NCBI RefSeq assembly: GCF_014042365.1
Contig: NZ_JACEZS010000012.1
Span: forward strand, 124,001 to 188,000
Direction of reading: 5' to 3'
Origin: Rugamonas fusca
GTDB lineage: Bacteria; Pseudomonadota; Gammaproteobacteria; Burkholderiales; Burkholderiaceae_D
Length of the DNA: 64,000 nucleotides
Under the pieces are notes generated by a model. That model had not been told where the DNA came from. It worked only from the letters and a program-made list of their open reading frames with translations, and searched no databases. Both the position numbers and the translations under genes were made by a program. Below, piece by piece: positions 46,072 to 55,565 of this stretch; position 1 is the first letter of the stretch, and each line of letters opens with the position of its first letter.

Positions 46072-46623
46072 TTACCCGGCGTAGAAACAGCGGCCACAAG
46101 CCTGGCGGTAACTTTCATTGCCGCCAATGCTGATCTGTTCGCCTTCCTTGATGCGCTTGCCCTGTTCGTCGACGCGGATATTCATGGTCGCTTTCTTTCC
46201 GCAAGTACAGATGTTCTTGAGTTCCTCGATGTCGTCGGCCAGCGCCAGCAGGTAGGCCGAGCCGGGGAACGGTTCGCCCAGGAAGTCCGTGCGCAAGCCA
46301 TAGCAGATCACGGGTACGCCACGGGTCTGGGCCAGCTGGTGCAGCTGGCTGACCTGGCGCGGCGACAGGAACTGCGACTCGTCGATCAGCACGCAGGCCA
46401 CCTTGGGCATATCGGTCAGGAAATCCGTGGCCGCCGTGAACACGTCCACTTCGCGCTGCGGCCCCAGGCGCGAGGTGACGCGGCCCACGCCGTAGCGGTC
46501 GTCGATGGCTGCCGTGTAGAGCCGCACCTGCTGGCCCTGTTCCTCGTAGTTATGCGCCACCTGCAACATTGCCGTGGATTTGCCCGCGTTCATCGCGGAG
46601 TACCGGAAATAAAGTTTTGCCAC
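46072..46623 (-). CDS. tdk: Thymidine kinase (type II)
   Basis: A ~183-aa cytoplasmic thymidine kinase, phosphorylating thymidine in pyrimidine salvage. The P-loop is RYSAMNAGKSTAML; the DxxQ-type motif LIDESQFLS contains the catalytic region, and the lasso loop carries GVGRVTSRLG. The zinc site is formed by CTCGKKATMNIR and the C-terminal CGRCFYAG. Family members normally start MAKLYFRYSAMNAGKST, so I choose the GTG at 46623 (VAKLYF); a TTG at 46632 gives three extra residues. Confidence 0.93.
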   Translation of the reverse strand: MAKLYFRYSAMNAGKSTAMLQVAHNYEEQGQQVRLYTAAIDDRYGVGRVTSRLGPQREVDVFTAATDFLTDMPKVACVLIDESQFLSPRQVSQLHQLAQTRGVPVICYGLRTDFLGEPFPGSAYLLALADDIEELKNICTCGKKATMNIRVDEQGKRIKEGEQISIGGNESYRQACGRCFYAG

Positions 46624-46665
46624 TGCTGCCAATTGCCTCTGTCGTTATGCCGTGCCGGCTGGCGG

Positions 46666-46671
46666 ATTATA
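46666..46671 (-). promoter_or_regulatory. Perfect -10 box upstream of tdk
   Basis: TATAAT lies on the minus strand 43 nt before the tdk GTG, so transcription would begin near 46659. A good -35 hexamer is not visible (only a T-rich GCTTTT region about 16-17 bp upstream). Confidence 0.45.
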
Positions 46672-46853
46672 AACCGCCGTCCGCCAAAAAAGCGCATACT
46701 TGTTACACAGGCACACGGCCGATAAGGCAAGCTTGCATAAGCATACTCGGAATCATTCCTTCCCAGCGTGGCGGGGTTGACCTAGGATCGCTCCTCGTCA
46801 CGAACAGCGCGGGCCGCCACCAGCGGCCGCGCCGGCGTTAGCCAGGAGCCACT

Positions 46854-48221
46854 ATGCAACCACCCGCCCTCTTCCACTTGATCGGCAACACCCCGCTGGT
46901 CCAGGTCACCCGGCTCGACACCGGGCCATGCCAACTGTTCCTCAAGCTGGAATCGCAGAACCCCGGCGGCTCGATCAAGGACCGCATCGGCCTGGCCATG
47001 GTGCAGGCGGCCGAGGCCGATGGCCAGTTGCGCCCGGGCGGCACCATCGTCGAGGCCACGGCCGGCAACACGGGCCTGGGCCTGGCCCTGGTGGGCCGGC
47101 TCAAGGGCTACCGCGTGCTGCTGGTGGTGCCCGACAAGATGTCGCCGGAAAAAGTGCTGCACCTGAAGGCGCTGGGCGCCGAAGTGCGCACCACCCGCTC
47201 CGACGTGGCCAAGGGCCATCCCGATTACTATCAGGACTACGCGGCCCGGCTGGCGCGCGAACTGCCCGGCGCGTGGTATGCCGACCAGTTCAACAATCCC
47301 GCCAACCCGCACGCCCACGCCACCACCACCGGCCCCGAAATCTGGGAACAGATGCAGCACGACGTGGACGCCATCGTCGTCGGCGTCGGCTCCTCGGGCA
47401 CGCTGACGGGACTCACGCGCTACTTCCGGCGCGTGCACCCGCCGCTGGAATTCGTGCTGGCCGATCCCAAGGGCTCCATCCTGGCCGACTACGTGCGCAC
47501 GGGGCGCGCCAGCGACACCAGCGGCTCCTGGGCCGTGGAAGGCATAGGCGAGGATTTCGTGCCCGCCATCGCCGACCTGAGCGGCGTGCGGCAAGCCTAC
47601 ACGATCGAGGACCAGGAGAGCTTCGCCAGCGCGCGCGCCCTGCTGCGGGCCGAGGGCATTTTGGGCGGCTCGTCCACCGGCACCCTGCTCGCGGCCGCGC
47701 TGCGCTACTGCCGGGCGCAGACGAAACCCAGGCGCGTGGTCAGCTTCGTGTGCGACACGGGCACGCGCTACCTGTCCAAGCTGTACAACGACGGCTGGAT
47801 GCACGACCAGGGCTTGCTGCCACGGGTGCCCACCCACGACCTGCGTGACCTGATCGGACGTCCCTACGACGAGGATGAAGTGGTCAGCGTGGCGCCCACC
47901 GACAGCCTGCTGGTGGCCTTCAACCGCATGCGCAGCGCCGACCTGGCGCAACTGCCCGTGATAACCCAGGGCCGGCTGGTGGGCATCATCGACGAATCGG
48001 ACTTGCTGATGAAGGTGGACGACGATCCGGCCCACTTCGCCACGCCCGTGGGCGAGACCATGAGCGCGCGCGTGGAGACCCTCTCGCCCACGGCCGGCCT
48101 GCACGCCGTGCGCGCCACGCTGGACCGCGGCCTGACAGCCGTGGTGGCCGACGGCGACATCTTCTACGGCCTGATCACCCGCTTTGACCTCCTCAACCAC
48201 TTGCGCAGGAAGCTATCGTGA
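46854..48221 (+). CDS. Cystathionine beta-synthase
   Basis: A 455-aa PLP enzyme of the cysteine synthase fold. The PLP lysine is in NPGGSIKDR (about Lys42); the substrate loop TAGNTGLG, the phosphate-binding GVGSSGTLTG and EGIGEDF motifs are present. Two CBS domains occupy about 335-455, which separates it from simple cysteine synthases and fits cystathionine beta-synthase. It condenses homocysteine with serine to cystathionine. It starts with AGGAG 5 nt before ATG. It overlaps the next gene by 4 bp as GTGA, making a two-gene reverse transsulfuration operon. Haem-binding residues are not visible. Confidence 0.9.
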   Translation: MQPPALFHLIGNTPLVQVTRLDTGPCQLFLKLESQNPGGSIKDRIGLAMVQAAEADGQLRPGGTIVEATAGNTGLGLALVGRLKGYRVLLVVPDKMSPEKVLHLKALGAEVRTTRSDVAKGHPDYYQDYAARLARELPGAWYADQFNNPANPHAHATTTGPEIWEQMQHDVDAIVVGVGSSGTLTGLTRYFRRVHPPLEFVLADPKGSILADYVRTGRASDTSGSWAVEGIGEDFVPAIADLSGVRQAYTIEDQESFASARALLRAEGILGGSSTGTLLAAALRYCRAQTKPRRVVSFVCDTGTRYLSKLYNDGWMHDQGLLPRVPTHDLRDLIGRPYDEDEVVSVAPTDSLLVAFNRMRSADLAQLPVITQGRLVGIIDESDLLMKVDDDPAHFATPVGETMSARVETLSPTAGLHAVRATLDRGLTAVVADGDIFYGLITRFDLLNHLRRKLS

Positions 48222-49414
48222 ACCAGTCCGACCATGGCCAACCGAAAGCGGCGCTGGCCACGCGCGTGATCCACGCCGGCCAGGCGCCCGATCCATCCAC
48301 GGGCGCCATCATGCCGCCCATCTACGCCACCTCCACCTACGTGCAGGACAGCCCCGGTGTGCACAAGGGGCTGGACTATGGCCGCTCGCACAACCCCACG
48401 CGCTGGGCGCTGGAACGCTGCGTGGCCGACCTCGAAGGCGGCGCGCAGGGCTATGCCTTCGCCTCCGGCCTGGCCGCCATCTCCACCGTGCTGGAACTGG
48501 CCGACGCCGGCGCCCACATCGTGGCCGGCGACGACATGTACGGCGGCACCTACCGCCTGTTTGAAAAAGTCCGCCGCCGCAGCGCCGGCCACAGCTTCAG
48601 CTACGTGGACCTGACGCGGCCCGACTGCCTGCTGGCCGCGCTGCGCCCGGAAACCCGCATGGTGTGGGTGGAAACGCCCACCAACCCCATGCTCAAGCTG
48701 GCCGACCTGCAGACCGTGGCCGAGATCTGCCGCGTGCGCGGCATCATCGCCGTGGCCGACAACACCTTTGCCAGCCCCATGGTGCAGCGGCCGCTGGAAT
48801 TTGGCTTCGACATCGTGGTCCACTCCACCACCAAGTACCTGAACGGCCACTCCGACATCATCGGCGGCATGGCCGTGGTGGCGGGCGAAGCACACCAGCA
48901 CGCGTGGCGCGAGCAGCTGACATTTTTGCAGAACGCCGTGGGCGCCATCGCCGGACCGTTCGACAGCTTCCTGGCGCTGCGCGGCGTGAAGACGCTGGCG
49001 CTGCGCATGGAACGCCACTGCGCCAGCGCGCTGGAACTGGCGCGGTGGCTGGAAGCGCAGCCGGAAGTGCGGCGCGTGTACTACCCCGGCCTGGCCTCGC
49101 ATCCGCAGCACGAACTGGCGCAGCGCCAGATGGCCGGCTTTGGCGGCATCATTTCGGTCGACCTGGACACGGACCTGGCCGGCGCGCGCCGCTTCCTGGA
49201 AAGCTGCCGGCTGTTCGCGCTGGCCGAAAGCCTGGGCGGCGTGGAAAGCCTGATCGAACACCCGGCCCTGATGACGCACGCCACCATCCCGCTGGCGCAG
49301 CGCACGGCGCTGGGCATCAGCGACAGCCTGGTCCGGCTATCGGTGGGCATCGAAGACGTGGACGATTTGCGGCGCGACCTGCGCGCCGCGCTGGACGCGA
49401 TCCGGGCCGCCTGA
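48218..49414 (+). CDS. Cystathionine gamma-lyase / trans-sulfuration PLP enzyme
   Basis: A 398-aa Cys/Met-metabolism PLP enzyme. PLP Lys is in HSTTKYLNGHSD (about residue 206); the motif YGRSHNPTRWALERCVADLE and the specific ETPTNPMLKLADL are present, and the C-terminus keeps SLGGVESLIEHP. It begins at GTG within the stop of the cystathionine beta-synthase gene. Paired with it, it most likely cleaves cystathionine to cysteine, ammonia and 2-oxobutyrate; a gamma-synthase role cannot be excluded from sequence. Confidence 0.9.
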   Translation: MNQSDHGQPKAALATRVIHAGQAPDPSTGAIMPPIYATSTYVQDSPGVHKGLDYGRSHNPTRWALERCVADLEGGAQGYAFASGLAAISTVLELADAGAHIVAGDDMYGGTYRLFEKVRRRSAGHSFSYVDLTRPDCLLAALRPETRMVWVETPTNPMLKLADLQTVAEICRVRGIIAVADNTFASPMVQRPLEFGFDIVVHSTTKYLNGHSDIIGGMAVVAGEAHQHAWREQLTFLQNAVGAIAGPFDSFLALRGVKTLALRMERHCASALELARWLEAQPEVRRVYYPGLASHPQHELAQRQMAGFGGIISVDLDTDLAGARRFLESCRLFALAESLGGVESLIEHPALMTHATIPLAQRTALGISDSLVRLSVGIEDVDDLRRDLRAALDAIRAA

Positions 49415-49415
49415 C

Positions 49416-49880
49416 TTACCGGGCCTGGCACACGTCGACCCAGGCGCCGGCCGTGATCTCGGCCATGTGCTGCGGGGTGATGCGCACGGCCGTGTGCACG
49501 CCGCCGGCGGCCGGCATCACTTCGTCGTAGGCGCGCAGCGACGTGTCGAGATAGACCGGCAACGGTTGCGCCAGTCCGAACGGACACACGCCGCCAACCG
49601 GATGGCCCGTCAATTCCATCACTTCCTCGGCCGGCAGCATCTTGCCCTTGCCCAGCGCGTCCTTGAACTTCTTGTTGTCGATGCGCGCGTCGCCGGCCGC
49701 CACCAGCACGATGGCGCGGCCATCGCCCAGCCGGAACGCCAGCGTTTTGGCGATGCGGCCCGGCTCCACGCCGTGGGCCTCGGCCGCCAGCGCCACCGTG
49801 GCCGTGTTCACTTCCAGTTCGATGATGGGCAGGTCCAACTCACGCGCCGCGAAAAACGCGCGTACCGATTCCAGACTCAT
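49416..49880 (-). CDS. YbaK/ProX-type aminoacyl-tRNA deacylase
   Basis: A 154-aa cytoplasmic editing-domain protein. The YbaK motif is seen in RIAKTLAFRLGDGRAIVLVAAGDARIDNKK... (about 41-70), where the Lys of AKTL is the conserved functional residue, and GGVCPFGL near 93-100. It hydrolyses mischarged tRNA or related thioester-linked amino acids. It ends convergent with the lyase gene, one base apart. Confidence 0.88.
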   Translation of the reverse strand: MSLESVRAFFAARELDLPIIELEVNTATVALAAEAHGVEPGRIAKTLAFRLGDGRAIVLVAAGDARIDNKKFKDALGKGKMLPAEEVMELTGHPVGGVCPFGLAQPLPVYLDTSLRAYDEVMPAAGGVHTAVRITPQHMAEITAGAWVDVCQAR

Positions 49881-49907
49881 TAGCTTTACCTTATGGTTAT
49901 TCTGACT

Positions 49908-52121
49908 TTACTGACCGGGGTGATAGCGCCGTTCCAGGTGTTTTTCTACGTCTTCCTTGTAGAACAGCACGTCCTTGAATTCGCCGCGCGCGTACATGGC
50001 CGCTTGGTCGTTGAAGTGCGGCGAGGCCGGGTCGCCACTCTCGCCGCCGGCCAGGATGCTGCGCGCCTTGATGCGCGGCCCGAATTCCACGGCCGCCACG
50101 AAGCTGTTGCCACGCTCGCCGTAGATGCGCCTGGTGTTGGGCTTGGAGGTCATCCCGAACGCGGCCAGCGAGCCCCAGTTGGCCGATGCGAACGCCACCG
50201 GCAGGCTGGGCTTGCTGTCGTCGAACGGCTGCACGATGTCGCCCGTCAGGCGCTGGAAGCGGTTGATCTCGCCCCACGGCGTCTGCCAGCGGCCAAAGTC
50301 GGCGGCCAGCTTGTCGGAGGCGCGCACCAGCGCCGCCAGCCGCTCCGCCGGCGTGATGGCGCTGGCGATGTAGTCGAGCACCAGCACTTCCTTCGCGTGC
50401 GCGGCTGGTCCAAACGTGTCGGCCAGGTTCTGCGCCCAGTAGATGGCCAGCGAAGTGGGCACGGAGTCGAGCCCGAAACGCATGTCCCACCCGCGCAAGG
50501 CTGCGATCTGCGGCGCCAGCCTGGCCTTCAACGGGTCATCGCCAGGCAGGCTGTCGTAGTCCTGGAACAGCTTGGGCAGCAACGGTTCAAAGGCTGTTAA
50601 CTTGCTGTCGTAGGCGGCGGCGATCAGGCTGTCGAGCGTGAGGTCTTTGGCATCCTTGAGCACCCGTACGGCGTGGATGCCGCGCGGATTCTCGGGGTTG
50701 ACGGACATATAGGCCGGATAATCCTGCTGGCGCGGGCTGTAGTCGCCGGCCGCCGTGAACGGCCAATTGTTGGTGTTCTGTATCCAGCCGTTCTTCGGAT
50801 TGAACAGCGTGATCGTGTCCCTGACCTCGTGCAGCCCCTTCCACTCGGTGGCAGGGTCGCTGCCATCGACCGGGTGGGTGAAATCGAAGCGCGGGTCGCG
50901 CACGGGGATGAAATTGCCGTGGAAGTAGGCGATATTGCCGTCCGCGTCCGCATACACGGTGTTGTTGGACGAATTGGTACGCAACTGCATCACCTTGTAG
51001 AACGCGGCGTAGTCGCGCGCCTTGGTGCGGCTGAACGATTGCGTGAGCGCGCGCATCGGATCGTTCATCAGGCGCACGGCCACCCACTTGCCGCCCGCCT
51101 CGCGCACGATGGGGCCGTGGTGGCTGTAATAAACGGTGATAACCTTGTTCGCCATGCCGTCGGCGGTCTTGTACGGCAGCGTGATGTCGACCGCCTTGAG
51201 CGCACGCCGCGCCTTGCCGTACTGGTAGAAGTAGCGGCCATCCTTTTCCGTCACCGTCTCCAGGTATTCGTCGATCACGTCGCCGCCGCCAGAGGTGTGC
51301 ATCCACCCCAGCCGATCGTTGAAGCCCTGGTAGATGAAGAACTGGCCCCACGTCACGGCGCCATAGGCGTTCAGGCCTTCGCCGCTGCTGACGTGGACTT
51401 CGGGCCGGAAGTAGAACGAAGTGTGGGGGTTGATCAGCAACAGCGCATGGCCGTCGCGGGTCAGTTTCGGCGCGATGGCGAAGCCGTTGGAGCCGCTCGG
51501 CTCCTCGTCAAGATCACTGCCGACGTAGGCCACGGACACGTCAGCGCGCTTGCCATAGAACCGTTCCAGCTCCTTCAGGTCCACGTCCTCGATGTCGCCA
51601 CCGATACTGCCTTCGCTGAAACTGAGCGCCATCCAGGGCTCGAAGCGGGTCAGCAATTGCGGTTTTACCTGGGGATGGGTGTACAGGTAGTAGTTCAGGC
51701 CATCGGCCCAGGCGTTCATCAGCTTCTTCAGCCACGCAGGGCTGGCGGCATACTGCGTCTGCAACTGCCGGGGGTTGATGAACAGCTTCATGCGCAGGTC
51801 GCGGTACAGGTCCGCCTCGCCCTTCACTTCCGCCAGCCGCCCCATGGCATTGATGAAATTGAGTTCCACCCGCTTGAAATCATCCTCAGCCTGGGCATAC
51901 ATCATGCCGAACACGGCGTCCGCATCCGTCTTGCCATACACGTGCGGGATGCCCCACTTGTCGCGCAGGATATCAACGCGCAGCGCCGTCCCCTGCCAGC
52001 GCGCCACGTCGGCGTGGGGCGCAGCGGCACTGGCGGCACTGGCGGCGGCAGGCGGCGCTGCCAGCGCGGCGCCCGCCGGCATGGCACACATCAGGGCGAA
52101 CAGGGCATGACGATTCAGCAT
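49908..52121 (-). CDS. Penicillin/acyl-homoserine-lactone acylase (Ntn hydrolase)
   Basis: A 737-aa periplasmic precursor of the Ntn-hydrolase (S45) family. A signal peptide (MLNRHALFALMCAMPAGAALA) is followed by the alpha chain (RVDILRDKWGIPHVYG, FGMMYAQAEDDFKR). Autocleavage and catalysis should take place at the Ser of PSGSNGFAIAP (about residue 210). The beta chain keeps TSFYFRPEVHV and HHGPIVR. Relatives include PvdQ/QuiP-type acylases that degrade N-acyl-homoserine lactones, and aculeacin/penicillin acylases; the substrate here is not determined. 27 bp downstream of the deacylase. Confidence 0.85.
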   Translation of the reverse strand: MLNRHALFALMCAMPAGAALAAPPAAASAASAAAPHADVARWQGTALRVDILRDKWGIPHVYGKTDADAVFGMMYAQAEDDFKRVELNFINAMGRLAEVKGEADLYRDLRMKLFINPRQLQTQYAASPAWLKKLMNAWADGLNYYLYTHPQVKPQLLTRFEPWMALSFSEGSIGGDIEDVDLKELERFYGKRADVSVAYVGSDLDEEPSGSNGFAIAPKLTRDGHALLLINPHTSFYFRPEVHVSSGEGLNAYGAVTWGQFFIYQGFNDRLGWMHTSGGGDVIDEYLETVTEKDGRYFYQYGKARRALKAVDITLPYKTADGMANKVITVYYSHHGPIVREAGGKWVAVRLMNDPMRALTQSFSRTKARDYAAFYKVMQLRTNSSNNTVYADADGNIAYFHGNFIPVRDPRFDFTHPVDGSDPATEWKGLHEVRDTITLFNPKNGWIQNTNNWPFTAAGDYSPRQQDYPAYMSVNPENPRGIHAVRVLKDAKDLTLDSLIAAAYDSKLTAFEPLLPKLFQDYDSLPGDDPLKARLAPQIAALRGWDMRFGLDSVPTSLAIYWAQNLADTFGPAAHAKEVLVLDYIASAITPAERLAALVRASDKLAADFGRWQTPWGEINRFQRLTGDIVQPFDDSKPSLPVAFASANWGSLAAFGMTSKPNTRRIYGERGNSFVAAVEFGPRIKARSILAGGESGDPASPHFNDQAAMYARGEFKDVLFYKEDVEKHLERRYHPGQ

Positions 52122-52153
52122 GGACAGGCTCCGTGTGGGATGGATGGGTAGCG

Positions 52154-52981
52154 TCAGGAAGCGTCGATCAGCGCCGCGATACGCTCCTGCAGCGCCGCGT
52201 TCTCGGCCTTCAAGGCCGCGTTGCGCTGCTTGAGGGTGGCGATTTCAGCGCGCAGCTGCTCCACTTCCGACAGCGGCTCATCGCCCTCCTTCGGTTCCCT
52301 GGGCGGCCGCATGGCGGCGCGCAGCTCGCGCACTTCCTTGGCGGCTTGCTGCAACTGCTTCTTGCCGCCGGCCACGGCCGCCACCTGCGCCGCTTCCGGC
52401 AGCGAAGCCACGGTGGCGGCGGCGTTGATGGAAATGGTGCCCGAGCGGACCGCCTCCACCAGCTCCGGCGTGGCCGTCTTCTGGATCTTCTCGATCTGGC
52501 TGATGGTGTTGCTGCTCAGGCGCGCGGCGCGCGCGATGTCCTCGCGCGAGGCCAGCGGCATGGCGGCCGGCCTGGCCGGTTTGGCCGACTCCTGATCCGG
52601 TTCGGGCGGCGCGATGGCCGCGTCCTCGGCCGCCGCCAGGGCCGCCAGTTCGGCCGCGCGCGCGGCCATGATTTCCTTCTTGCGCAAGGCCAGCACGCCG
52701 CGCTGGAAGTCCGACACGCTGCGCCGGCCCAGGTGATTGTCGATCATCCACAGCTTGACGTCGTCCAGGCTCTTGAAGCTGGTGTTCTCGGTGACCTTGA
52801 ACGGCACCCCATGCTGCTGGCAGATTTGATAACGGTTGTGGCCATCCACCAGCACGTCGCCCCACAGCACGAGCGCGTCGCGGCAGCCTTCGACCAGGAT
52901 GCTGCGCTCGAGCGCCGCATATTCCGCCTCGGTCAACGGGTCGATGTAACTGCGCAGTACATCGTTGATTTGAATTTGCAT
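52154..52981 (-). CDS. ParB-like orphan DNA-binding protein
   Basis: A 275-aa protein. The N-terminal ParB/Sulfiredoxin-like domain (about 5-95) contains RDALVLWGDVLVDGHNRYQIC, although the canonical GERR box is altered. A helix-turn-helix part follows (SREDIARAARLSSNTISQIEKIQ), and the C-terminus is a long coiled coil (EVEQLRAEIATLKQRNAALKAEN). No ParA or parS-like site is seen, so it is not a segregation operon. The start at 52981 has AAGGA 6 nt upstream. Confidence 0.75.
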   Translation of the reverse strand: MQIQINDVLRSYIDPLTEAEYAALERSILVEGCRDALVLWGDVLVDGHNRYQICQQHGVPFKVTENTSFKSLDDVKLWMIDNHLGRRSVSDFQRGVLALRKKEIMAARAAELAALAAAEDAAIAPPEPDQESAKPARPAAMPLASREDIARAARLSSNTISQIEKIQKTATPELVEAVRSGTISINAAATVASLPEAAQVAAVAGGKKQLQQAAKEVRELRAAMRPPREPKEGDEPLSEVEQLRAEIATLKQRNAALKAENAALQERIAALIDAS

Positions 52982-53058
52982 ACTCCATCCTTGAATTACC
53001 GGCACGGCCATGGCCGTCCCGCATGCTACACCATCCGGGCGACGGCTGCCAAAGCGGC

Positions 53059-53088
53059 GCCGGCCGCCCACCTGGCGGGCGGGCCGGC
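53059..53088 (-). terminator. Strong GC hairpin after trhP
   Basis: On the minus strand an 11-bp GC-rich stem with one bulged G and a 7-nt loop folds 30 bp downstream of the trhP stop. No clear T tract follows, so a role as terminator is only likely. Confidence 0.35.
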
Positions 53089-53117
53089 CGATTTCAAGGA
53101 GGATGAAACGCCGGGCG

Positions 53118-54482
53118 TTACAGCATGCGCGCCAGCAGCGCCTTGTCAAAGCGTTGGTCGAGCGCGATACGCACGCGGTGGCCGCTGCCGGGCGCCGCAT
53201 CCATGGGAGCGCCGTCCAGCGACTGGATCTGCTCCACCCGCACCAGCGTGTTGCCGGTTGGGTGCAGCACTTCCAGCTGGTCGCCCACGGCGAAGCGGTT
53301 CTTCACGTCCACCTCGGCCCAGCCATCGCGCACACCCTGCACGTCGCCCACGTACTGGCTGCGATGCAATTCGGAGGCGCCGGCCATGTAGTTCTGGTGG
53401 TCCTGGGTATGGTGGCGCTGGTAGAAGCCGTCCGTGTAGCCGCGGTTGGCCAGGCCCTGCAACTGGCCCAGCAAGTCCATATTGAACGGCCGGCCGGCCA
53501 CGGCGTCGTCAATGGCCGCGCGGTACACCTGGGCCGTGCGGGCCGCGTAGTACAGCGACTTGGTGCGCCCTTCGATCTTGAGCGAATCGACGCCGATCCT
53601 GACCAGCCGTTCCACGTGCTCCACGGCGCGCAAGTCCTTGGAGTTCATGATGTAGGTGCCGTGTTCGTCCTCCAGGATGGGCATCAGCTGGCCGGGGCGC
53701 TCCGCTTCCTCGATCATGTAGGGACGGTCGGCCAGCGGGTGACGCTGCATGTCGCCCATGGCCGAGAACGAGGCGTTGGCCTCGTCCAGCGCCTGACGGT
53801 AATTGAGGCTGATGCTCTCGACGGGGATGCGGGCCAGGTCGCCGCTGGCATCCTCGCCGGCGTTCATCACCTTGTAGTCCCAGCGGCAGGAATTAGTGCA
53901 AGTGCCCTGGTTGGGGTCGCGGTGGTTGAAATAGCCCGACAGCAGGCAGCGGCCCGAATAGGCGATGCACAGCGCGCCGTGCACGAACACTTCCAGCTCC
54001 ATCTCCGGGCATTGCTGGCGGATCTCCTCGATCTCGTCGAGCGACAGTTCGCGCGACAGGATCACGCGCGTCAAGCCCATGCGCTGCCAGAACTTGACGT
54101 CGGCCCAGTTCACGGCGTTGGCCTGCACGGACAGGTGGATAGGCATGTCGGGCCACTGGTCGCGCACCATCATGATCAGGCCGGGGTCGGCCATGATCAG
54201 CGCGTCGGGCTTCATGGCGATCACGGGTTCCATGTCGCGCAAATAGGTCTTGAGCTTGCTGTTGTGGGCGAAGATGTTGCTGGCAACGAAGAACAGCTTG
54301 CCGCGCGCGTGCGCCTGCTCGATGCCCTGCGCCAGCGCTTCCGGGCGCGAGAATTCGTTGTTGCGCACCCGCAGGCTGTAGCGCGGTTGGCCCGCATACA
54401 CGGCGTCGGCGCCGAAATCGAAGGCGGCGTGCATCTTGGCCAGCGAACCGGCGGGCAGGAGGAGTTCTGGAGCGCGAAGCAT
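53118..54482 (-). CDS. trhP: tRNA 5-hydroxyuridine synthesis protein TrhP (YegQ)
   Basis: A 454-aa U32-family protein. Motifs are LRAPELLLPAGSLAKMHAAF at the start, VFVHGALCIAYSGRCLLSGYF and GTCTNSCRWDYKV, which carry the conserved Cys residues (Fe-S cluster). TrhP proteins are needed for the prephenate-dependent hydroxylation of U34 in several tRNAs. The start is the ATG at 54482; a TTG four codons earlier is possible. The C-terminal part (about 385-454) is the small barrel domain with RFAVGDQLEVLHP. Confidence 0.88.
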   Translation of the reverse strand: MLRAPELLLPAGSLAKMHAAFDFGADAVYAGQPRYSLRVRNNEFSRPEALAQGIEQAHARGKLFFVASNIFAHNSKLKTYLRDMEPVIAMKPDALIMADPGLIMMVRDQWPDMPIHLSVQANAVNWADVKFWQRMGLTRVILSRELSLDEIEEIRQQCPEMELEVFVHGALCIAYSGRCLLSGYFNHRDPNQGTCTNSCRWDYKVMNAGEDASGDLARIPVESISLNYRQALDEANASFSAMGDMQRHPLADRPYMIEEAERPGQLMPILEDEHGTYIMNSKDLRAVEHVERLVRIGVDSLKIEGRTKSLYYAARTAQVYRAAIDDAVAGRPFNMDLLGQLQGLANRGYTDGFYQRHHTQDHQNYMAGASELHRSQYVGDVQGVRDGWAEVDVKNRFAVGDQLEVLHPTGNTLVRVEQIQSLDGAPMDAAPGSGHRVRIALDQRFDKALLARML

Positions 54483-54582
54483 AATGGCTTTCAAAAACGG
54501 AAAAAACCGATTATTTTATGCGCGCCGCGCACGCCCTGTCCGGCGTAATGCGCCCGCCTTGATTTCACGCATGGCATGGCAA

Positions 54583-55401
54583 TTAATGCAATGAATCCTG
54601 GTGACGTGGCGCCGGCGCCGGGTCGGGATCGCTGATCTCGTAGCGTTGCAGCAGGCGCGCGTAGTCGCCCGACATCTTCATCTGGGCCAGCCCCGCGTCG
54701 AGCTTCGCGGCGATGCCGCGCGCGCCCGCGCGCCTGGCGGAAAAGCCCACCACCAACGGCAGGTAGTTCTCCAGGCAACCGCGCTGGCGCACGAACGCCT
54801 GCTCGCCGAGCTGGGCCAGCAGGTGATGCATCACCGTCTCGTGCTCGAGCACGACGTCGTAGCGGCCATACAGCAGCTTGCGAATGTTCTTTACGCCCGC
54901 GTCTTCCCCGTAGTTGAATTCCACCCGCTCGTGATTGCGCCGCTCCCTGGCCAGGTAGGCATCCATGGGACCGTCGTCGTAGCCATAGTCGGCGATCACG
55001 CCCAATTGCTGCTGCGCCAGCGACGCCAGGCCCTGGTAATGCCAGGAGCTAACGCTGCGGGTGTAGAAACAGGCGCGCGAACGGATCAACGGTGTGCTCA
55101 TGATGAGGCGCTTGTCGATGGCCGGTGCGTACAGGCCATCCATCTGCCCGCCCAGCGTGAGGGCCAGCGCGCGGTTCAGCGGCATCAACTGCGGTTCGAC
55201 CGGCAGGCCGGCCAGTTCCAGCGCCCGGGCGGTGGCATCGACCAGGAAGCCGGAGGTGATGGTACGGCCATCGCTGCCCACGCAGATGTAGGGACACCAG
55301 TCGTCCGAAGCGATGCGCAAGGGCGGCGCGGCCCGGGCCGGCGCCATGTACGTCAAGGCCAGCGCCAGCGCGCCAGCCTGCGTCCACATCAAGCACCGCA
55401 T
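54583..55401 (-). CDS. Periplasmic solute-binding protein, family 3
   Basis: A 272-aa secreted binding protein. A signal peptide (LALALTYMAPARAA) precedes RIASDDWCPYICVGSDGRTI and ITSGFLVDATARALELAGLP, the typical opening of an SBP_bac_3 domain. Later motifs (YDVVLEHETVMHHLL) match amino-acid-like binding proteins. No permease or ATPase is next to it. The ATG at 55401 has GGGAGGAGGG just upstream. Ligand unknown. Confidence 0.8.
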   Translation of the reverse strand: MRCLMWTQAGALALALTYMAPARAAPPLRIASDDWCPYICVGSDGRTITSGFLVDATARALELAGLPVEPQLMPLNRALALTLGGQMDGLYAPAIDKRLIMSTPLIRSRACFYTRSVSSWHYQGLASLAQQQLGVIADYGYDDGPMDAYLARERRNHERVEFNYGEDAGVKNIRKLLYGRYDVVLEHETVMHHLLAQLGEQAFVRQRGCLENYLPLVVGFSARRAGARGIAAKLDAGLAQMKMSGDYARLLQRYEISDPDPAPAPRHQDSLH

Positions 55402-55565
55402 CGGCCCTCCTCCCGGCGCCATGGCCGCTTTTCTGACACCAGCGGCTTATCATGCCATTGGCCACAGGTGGCCGCAAGCGGCCTCACGCAATGTCCACAA
55501 ACCGCCACGCCGGCGTTTCCACAATGCTACTATTGGCCTGATCACCACGCCACCACGGAGACTCC

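Noticed and set aside
52154..52981. A chromosome partition (parAB) operon
   Set aside because: No parA gene or parS-like sites were found next to it.
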